DNA from: an uncultured Magnetococcales bacterium
GTDB taxonomy: Bacteria; Pseudomonadota; Magnetococcia; Magnetococcales; Magnetaquicoccaceae
Direction of reading: 5' to 3'
Assembly (NCBI GenBank): GCA_903913345.1
Contig: CAIWLA010000436.1
Coordinates: forward strand, 1 to 12,785
DNA length: 12,785 nt
Position 1 is the first letter of the stretch. Every line of letters begins with the position of its first letter. Below are positions 6,673 to 12,785 of the stretch, one piece after another. The notes under the pieces were generated by a model. The model was not told where the DNA came from, did no database searches, and was given only the letters and a program-made list of their open reading frames with translations. The translations under genes and the position numbers were made by a program.

Positions 6673-7341
6673 ATGAACAAATTGAACATTTCCATATTGG
6701 CCGGTGCCGCATTGCTGTTTGCCTCTGCACCGACCCATCTGGAGGCCGCATCGCCCGGTCAGTGGAGCTATTCGGGATTTACCCAATGGCATCCGAATGA
6801 TGGAAGAACGGGGCTGGGTACCTTTGGAACACAATGCTATTTTTGCAAAGCGGATACCTCGGTTGCGCCACCACCACCGCCACCCCGCATCCCAACCCCG
6901 GTGGTCGCTGCCCCCGTTCACAAAGCACCTGCCCCTGCCCCTGTTCCTGTCCTGGCCAAAAAATGTCCAGAGATGGTCAAGGGTGCCACCGTCAGTACAG
7001 AGGGCTGCTGGGTCATCAAAAATTTGAACTTCCGTACCAACAGCGCGGCCATTGAACCCAAGGGGGTCCACGCACTGCAAGAGGCCATCGATCTCTTGAA
7101 GAAAAATCCCAACTTGCATGTGGAAATCCAAGGCCATACGGATAACGTTGGCAAGGCACCTTACAACAAAAAACTCTCCCTGGCGCGGGCCAACTCGGTC
7201 ATGACGCATCTGGTCAAGCACGGAATCCAGAAAAAACGGCTCTCCGCCGCAGGTCACGGTCTGGAAAGACCAGTTGACAGCAACGATACCGAGACCGGTC
7301 GCGCTGCCAATCGTCGGGTGGAGATGCATATCGTCCGGTAA
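6673..7341 (+). CDS. OmpA-domain peptidoglycan-binding envelope protein
   Basis: 222 residues. A Sec signal peptide (1-25, cleavage near LEA-A) is followed by a short mature N-terminal segment containing a CYFC motif (Cys55, Cys58), a Pro/Ala/Val-rich linker (about 63-95), and an OmpA C-terminal domain (about 117-222). The linker end CPEMVKGATVSTEGCW has the Cys pair common before OmpA domains. Asp157 (GHTDN) and Arg172 (SLARA) are 15 apart, exactly as the peptidoglycan-diaminopimelate ligands Asp271 and Arg286 of E. coli OmpA. There is no membrane beta-barrel and no lipobox, so it is probably a soluble periplasmic or loosely anchored protein that binds the cell wall. I chose the ATG at 6673 because it begins the signal peptide; GAAGGAA lies upstream. 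Function of the CYFC region is unknown. Confidence 0.9.
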   Translation: MNKLNISILAGAALLFASAPTHLEAASPGQWSYSGFTQWHPNDGRTGLGTFGTQCYFCKADTSVAPPPPPPRIPTPVVAAPVHKAPAPAPVPVLAKKCPEMVKGATVSTEGCWVIKNLNFRTNSAAIEPKGVHALQEAIDLLKKNPNLHVEIQGHTDNVGKAPYNKKLSLARANSVMTHLVKHGIQKKRLSAAGHGLERPVDSNDTETGRAANRRVEMHIVR

Positions 7342-7353
7342 TCCCTTTCACAA

Positions 7354-7368
7354 GGGGCATTTTGCCCC
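7354..7368 (+). other. Small GC-rich hairpin after the OmpA-like gene
   Basis: ggggca and tgcccc pair around a 3-base loop just downstream of the stop codon. It lacks a T-run and may protect the 3' end, or may be chance next to the main terminator at 7378-7411. Confidence 0.3.
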
Positions 7369-7377
7369 CTCTGCTGC

Positions 7378-7411
7378 ACCAAAAAGCCGCCCTTTCGGGC
7401 GGCTTTTTGGT
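7378..7411. terminator. Strong bidirectional intrinsic terminator
   Basis: A perfect 15-base stem (accaaaaagccgccc and its complement) closes a TTTC tetraloop at 7393-7396. The GC-rich core is flanked by A5 on one side and T5 on the other, so it works for both strands. It sits between the stops of the OmpA-like gene (+) and the small coiled-coil gene (-), where a shared terminator is expected. Confidence 0.93.
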
Positions 7412-7422
7412 CTCATGCCGCG

Positions 7423-7764
7423 TTATTGGGCACTCTCTCCCTGAATTTTCTTTTCCTGTTCTTCCAGCTTTCTTTTTTGTTCCTGTATCCTTTGCAGTCT
7501 TTGCTGTTTTTCCTGCGCCTCATGTTTCTTGCTGATTTGTTCCCGGCAATTTTTCATGGCCTCTCTGGTCTGAGCCGCCTCGAAACAGGCCAGTTTGGCC
7601 TTCAAATCCTCCACTTTTCTGGCCTTGTCCCTCTCAAAGTTTGCCTGTTGACTGGCACTTTTCTCCTTGACAGTCCCCTCTTTGACCGGTTCCTCCTTGT
7701 CGGCCAACACCGATCCCGGAGAGAGAAACACAACCAGGGCAGTCAATAACAACAATCGCTTCAT
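7423..7764 (-). CDS. Small secreted charged coiled-coil protein, unknown function
   Basis: 113 residues, not recognised as a named family. A signal peptide (1-21, cleavage VLA-DK) is followed by a very polar Lys/Glu/Gln/Arg-rich chain that should be almost wholly helical. Residues 43-110 give a coiled-coil-like pattern ending in a run such as RIQEQKRKLEEQEKKIQ. Two cysteines (60 and 73, C-x12-C) could close a disulfide in a helical hairpin in the periplasm. The start at 7764 is well supported: AAGGAG lies seven bases upstream, and a longer reading frame upstream has no signal sequence. It shares the terminator with the OmpA-like gene and diverges from the nuclease gene. A role in the envelope is likely only because it is exported. 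Confidence 0.8.
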   Translation of the reverse strand: MKRLLLLTALVVFLSPGSVLADKEEPVKEGTVKEKSASQQANFERDKARKVEDLKAKLACFEAAQTREAMKNCREQISKKHEAQEKQQRLQRIQEQKRKLEEQEKKIQGESAQ

Positions 7765-8012
7765 GGTGTCACTCCTTGCATGAAATGGATAGCCGAGTCC
7801 ACAGGATAGCGCAAATCCATTCAGACAAAAAGTCCTGACCACCATCCGCCAGAAAAACGGCCCAGCCCCTGGAATGGAAAAAGGGCCATGCCCTGGACCA
7901 AAAGGAAATAACGATGGCTTTTCGGCCATCCAAACCGTAGAATGGCCGGAGGGGTGGCGACATGACCCCTCGCCAGACTGTCTCCCGAAAGAAAACACCC
8001 GGTGATCCAACC

Positions 8013-8918
8013 ATGAAATTTATCGACCCACGTATCGATTTCGCTTTCAAAAAAATTTTCGGCAATGAACAGGCCAAGGAGATTCTCATCAGTTTCCTGG
8101 AAAGCCTTCTGAAACTGGAGGGAGATCGGCGCATCGCCGCATTGACCATCCTCGACCCCTTCCTGGCACCCAAAATTCGAGAGATGAAATATTCCATCCT
8201 GGATGTCAAGTGTCGAGACCATCGTGGCATCTCCTACATCGTCGAAATGCAGATTCAAAAGGTGGCCGCCTTCCTGAAACGCATTCAATACAACACCGCC
8301 AAGGCATACACAAACCAGATTGCCAGGAGTGAAGAGTATCCCAGGCTGAATCAGGTCATCGCCATTACCATCACCGACTTTATCCTGTTCGAGGACTTTG
8401 ATCACTGTGTCTCCCGTCACGAGTCGCACGAGACCCTCACGGGACAGAGCTATTTGCACGATATTATTCATCTCTTCATCGAACTCCCCAAGTTCACGAA
8501 ACCGCTGGAGGCGTTGGACGATATTCTGGACAGATGGATCTATTTCATCCAGTTTGCCGGATCGTTACAAGAGATTCCCGAAAAGCTGAATGCCGCCCCG
8601 TTCCGCCATGCCTTTGAGATGGCCATGGTCGCCAACATGACCATTGAAGAACTGGAAATGTATGACAACGCCGGCATTGCCATCGCAGACGCACGGGGGG
8701 CGGTTGAACTGGGCGAACAGAAAGGCAGACAGGAGGGCAGACAGGAGGGCAGACAGGAAGAAGCCGCTGCCATGCTGCTGATATTGCTCGGTTGCAAGTT
8801 TGGTCAGATCACGGAATCGATGACGGCACACATCACTGGCGCACAGAGAGAAACCATCGAAAACTGGATCAGGAAACTCCTGTTCGCCCATTCCCTGGAC
8901 GATGTGTTTGCCGAATGA
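8013..8918 (+). CDS. Rpn/PD-(D/E)XK nuclease family transposase-like protein
   Basis: 301 residues. The opening MKFIDPRIDFAFKKIFGNE is the signature of the Rpn / PD-(D/E)XK 'putative transposase' family, whose tested members are DNA nucleases that promote RecA-independent recombination. The nuclease core is visible: Asp64 (ILDVKCRD) and, 14 residues on, Glu78-x-Gln80 (YIVEMQ). The C-terminal half is helical and contains three GRQE repeats (238-249) in a Gln/Glu/Arg-rich linker typical of the family. I start at 8013 because the family begins there and GGTGATCCA, a match to the extended anti-Shine-Dalgarno, lies upstream. An in-frame ATG at 7962 preceded by GGAGG would add 17 residues. It appears intact, with no terminal inverted repeats seen around it, so the transposase label should not be taken as proof of mobility. 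Confidence 0.9.
   Translation: MKFIDPRIDFAFKKIFGNEQAKEILISFLESLLKLEGDRRIAALTILDPFLAPKIREMKYSILDVKCRDHRGISYIVEMQIQKVAAFLKRIQYNTAKAYTNQIARSEEYPRLNQVIAITITDFILFEDFDHCVSRHESHETLTGQSYLHDIIHLFIELPKFTKPLEALDDILDRWIYFIQFAGSLQEIPEKLNAAPFRHAFEMAMVANMTIEELEMYDNAGIAIADARGAVELGEQKGRQEGRQEGRQEEAAAMLLILLGCKFGQITESMTAHITGAQRETIENWIRKLLFAHSLDDVFAE
8724..8759 (+). repeat. Three tandem 12-bp repeats inside the nuclease gene
   Basis: The unit ggcagacaggag occurs at 8724-8735 and 8736-8747, and at 8748-8759 with one final base change (gaa). It is in frame and encodes Gly-Arg-Gln-Glu three times. Because the unit is a multiple of three, copy-number change would lengthen or shorten the linker without a frameshift. 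Confidence 0.95.
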
Positions 8919-8927
8919 CCCAACCAG

Positions 8928-12052
<3,125 letters not shown>

Positions 12053-12065
12053 CAAAAATTCCGGG

Positions 12066-12608
12066 TCATGGAAGAATCCGGGTGGGCAGGCCATCGATGC
12101 TGGTCTGGTTTTTTTCCCTCCAATAGGTCTGGATCCCCTCCTCCCCCTTCTTTTCCGCCCAACGCACCATCTCCTCCCGATCGCCCTGAAAGGCAAAGAA
12201 GGGCACCCCGTATCCGCAGGAGGTTTGCACCAGATCGATGGTGGCCACGACCATCTGTCGTTTGCCCGGCAGATCGGGAAAATGGCCCACCAGAGTCAGC
12301 CACTCGGCATCGCGGGGATGGACCACCCGCCCCTGGCCATAGAGACGGACTATGAGCGGCTGTTCCTCAAAACTGCACCACATGAAGGTGATGCGACCGC
12401 CGTCCGCCAAATGGGCCGCCGTTTCGTTGGCACTGCCGGTCAGGTTTAAAAAACAGATGGTCTGCTCGTCCAGAACGCGCAAGGTATCCATCCCCTTGGG
12501 CGACAGATTGACCCGTCCATCCGCCATGGCCGTGGCCACAAAAAACAGATGTTGCCGGGCGATGAATGCCTGAATGTCCGGATGGATTGTAGGGTAAAAT
12601 TTTGCCAT
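12066..12608 (-). CDS. Pyridoxamine 5'-phosphate oxidase family flavoprotein
   Basis: 180 residues with the split-barrel fold of FMN/F420-binding PNPOx-like proteins. Visible family features are LFFVATAMADGRVNLSPKGMD near the N-terminus (about 21-41), LTGSANETAAHLADGGRITFMWC (about 56-78) and VRLYGQGRV (about 87-95), which together form the flavin pocket in relatives. This subfamily is distinct from the true PdxH enzyme and its substrates are mostly unknown. It is first in the operon that continues to the aminotransferase-like gene and ligA. The ATG is preceded by GGAGAGG at a good distance. Pairing a PNPOx-like protein with a PLP-enzyme-like protein is suggestive of vitamin B6 chemistry, but the neighbour has lost its PLP residue, so this is only a hint. 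Confidence 0.87.
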   Translation of the reverse strand: MAKFYPTIHPDIQAFIARQHLFFVATAMADGRVNLSPKGMDTLRVLDEQTICFLNLTGSANETAAHLADGGRITFMWCSFEEQPLIVRLYGQGRVVHPRDAEWLTLVGHFPDLPGKRQMVVATIDLVQTSCGYGVPFFAFQGDREEMVRWAEKKGEEGIQTYWREKNQTSIDGLPTRILP

Positions 12609-12664
12609 TTGCGCGCCTCTCCGTTCGGCTCCCTCTCCCTGTCCTGACCCAGGCCAAGTGTCCC

Positions 12665-12694
12665 ATGATAGCCCAAACCGAACACGATTGACCA
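12665..12694 (-). promoter_or_regulatory. Candidate promoter of the flavoprotein-ligA operon
   Basis: Reading on the minus strand, TGGTCA (12694-12689) is followed after 18 bases by TATCAT (12670-12665, five of six matches to the -10 consensus). The leader to the ATG at 12608 would be about 50 bases. The -35 match is weak (four of six), so this is a by-eye candidate only. Confidence 0.3.
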
Positions 12695-12778
12695 GTTTTT
12701 CTGCAAAACCCCACGGTAAATTTGTTCTCGACCAGTGAAGCTACGAAACGGTAGCGCGACAGGTGTTTTGCGTCATAT

Positions 12779-12784
12779 GGAGGT
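12779..12784 (+). promoter_or_regulatory. Possible Shine-Dalgarno site of a gene starting just outside the window
   Basis: GGAGGT at the very edge is an ideal ribosome binding site on the plus strand. If real, a gene divergent from the flavoprotein operon would start within about ten bases beyond the window. Confidence 0.25.
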
Positions 12785-12785
12785 A

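Noticed and set aside
7962-8918. Insertion sequence around the transposase-like gene
   Set aside because: The family is a PD-(D/E)XK nuclease often mislabelled as transposase; no terminal inverted repeats or target duplications were found on either side.
12740-12755. gctac / gtagc inverted repeat near the right edge as an operator
   Set aside because: Five-base arms with a six-base gap are expected by chance, and there is no second copy nearby.

Overview
The window looks like chromosomal DNA of a Gram-negative proteobacterium. The reasons are an hflK-hflC pair, an H-NS-type nucleoid protein, an OmpA-like envelope protein, several Sec signal peptides, an NAD-dependent DNA ligase and moderately high GC with good Shine-Dalgarno sites. 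I cannot fix the genus from sequence alone. The gene mix would suit an environmental proteobacterium, for example an alpha-proteobacterial or Magnetococcia-like lineage, but that is only an impression. I see no rRNA, tRNA, CRISPR array or complete insertion sequence.

Layout, left to right. Positions 1-141 hold the end of a gene whose last residues look like the C-terminal helix of a hemerythrin domain. A small secreted beta-rich protein follows (342-764, +). A minus-strand block then runs from 4893 down to 844: a nitroreductase, hflK, hflC (stop/start overlap with hflK) and a TerC-family membrane protein carrying an unusual C-terminal extension. From 5171 rightward on the plus strand come an H-NS-like protein whose stop codon lies in a 15-bp-stem palindrome, an XRE/S24 (LexA/CI-type) repressor, tandem hairpins, and an OmpA-domain lipid-free envelope protein. 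A strong bidirectional terminator (7378-7411) separates this last gene from a small convergent secreted coiled-coil protein (7423-7764, -). Divergent from that gene is a PD-(D/E)XK nuclease of the Rpn/transposase-like family (8013-8918, +) with an in-frame 12-bp triplication.

The right end is a compact minus-strand operon transcribed from about 12.7 kb toward 8.9 kb. It encodes a pyridoxamine-phosphate-oxidase-like flavoprotein, a protein with the outline of a DegT/DnrJ/EryC1/StrS aminotransferase but without the PLP lysine, and ligA, which starts inside the stop codon of the preceding gene.

Functionally, HflK/HflC form the membrane scaffold that controls the FtsH protease, and TerC proteins are linked to metal-ion (Mn) export, so the minus block deals with membrane quality control and ion handling. 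H-NS plus the S24 repressor is a small regulatory cluster. I do not see a complete defence system. The best candidates for something undescribed are the degenerate aminotransferase-like protein coupled to ligA, and the TerC protein with its extra membrane segment and two-cysteine terminal domain.
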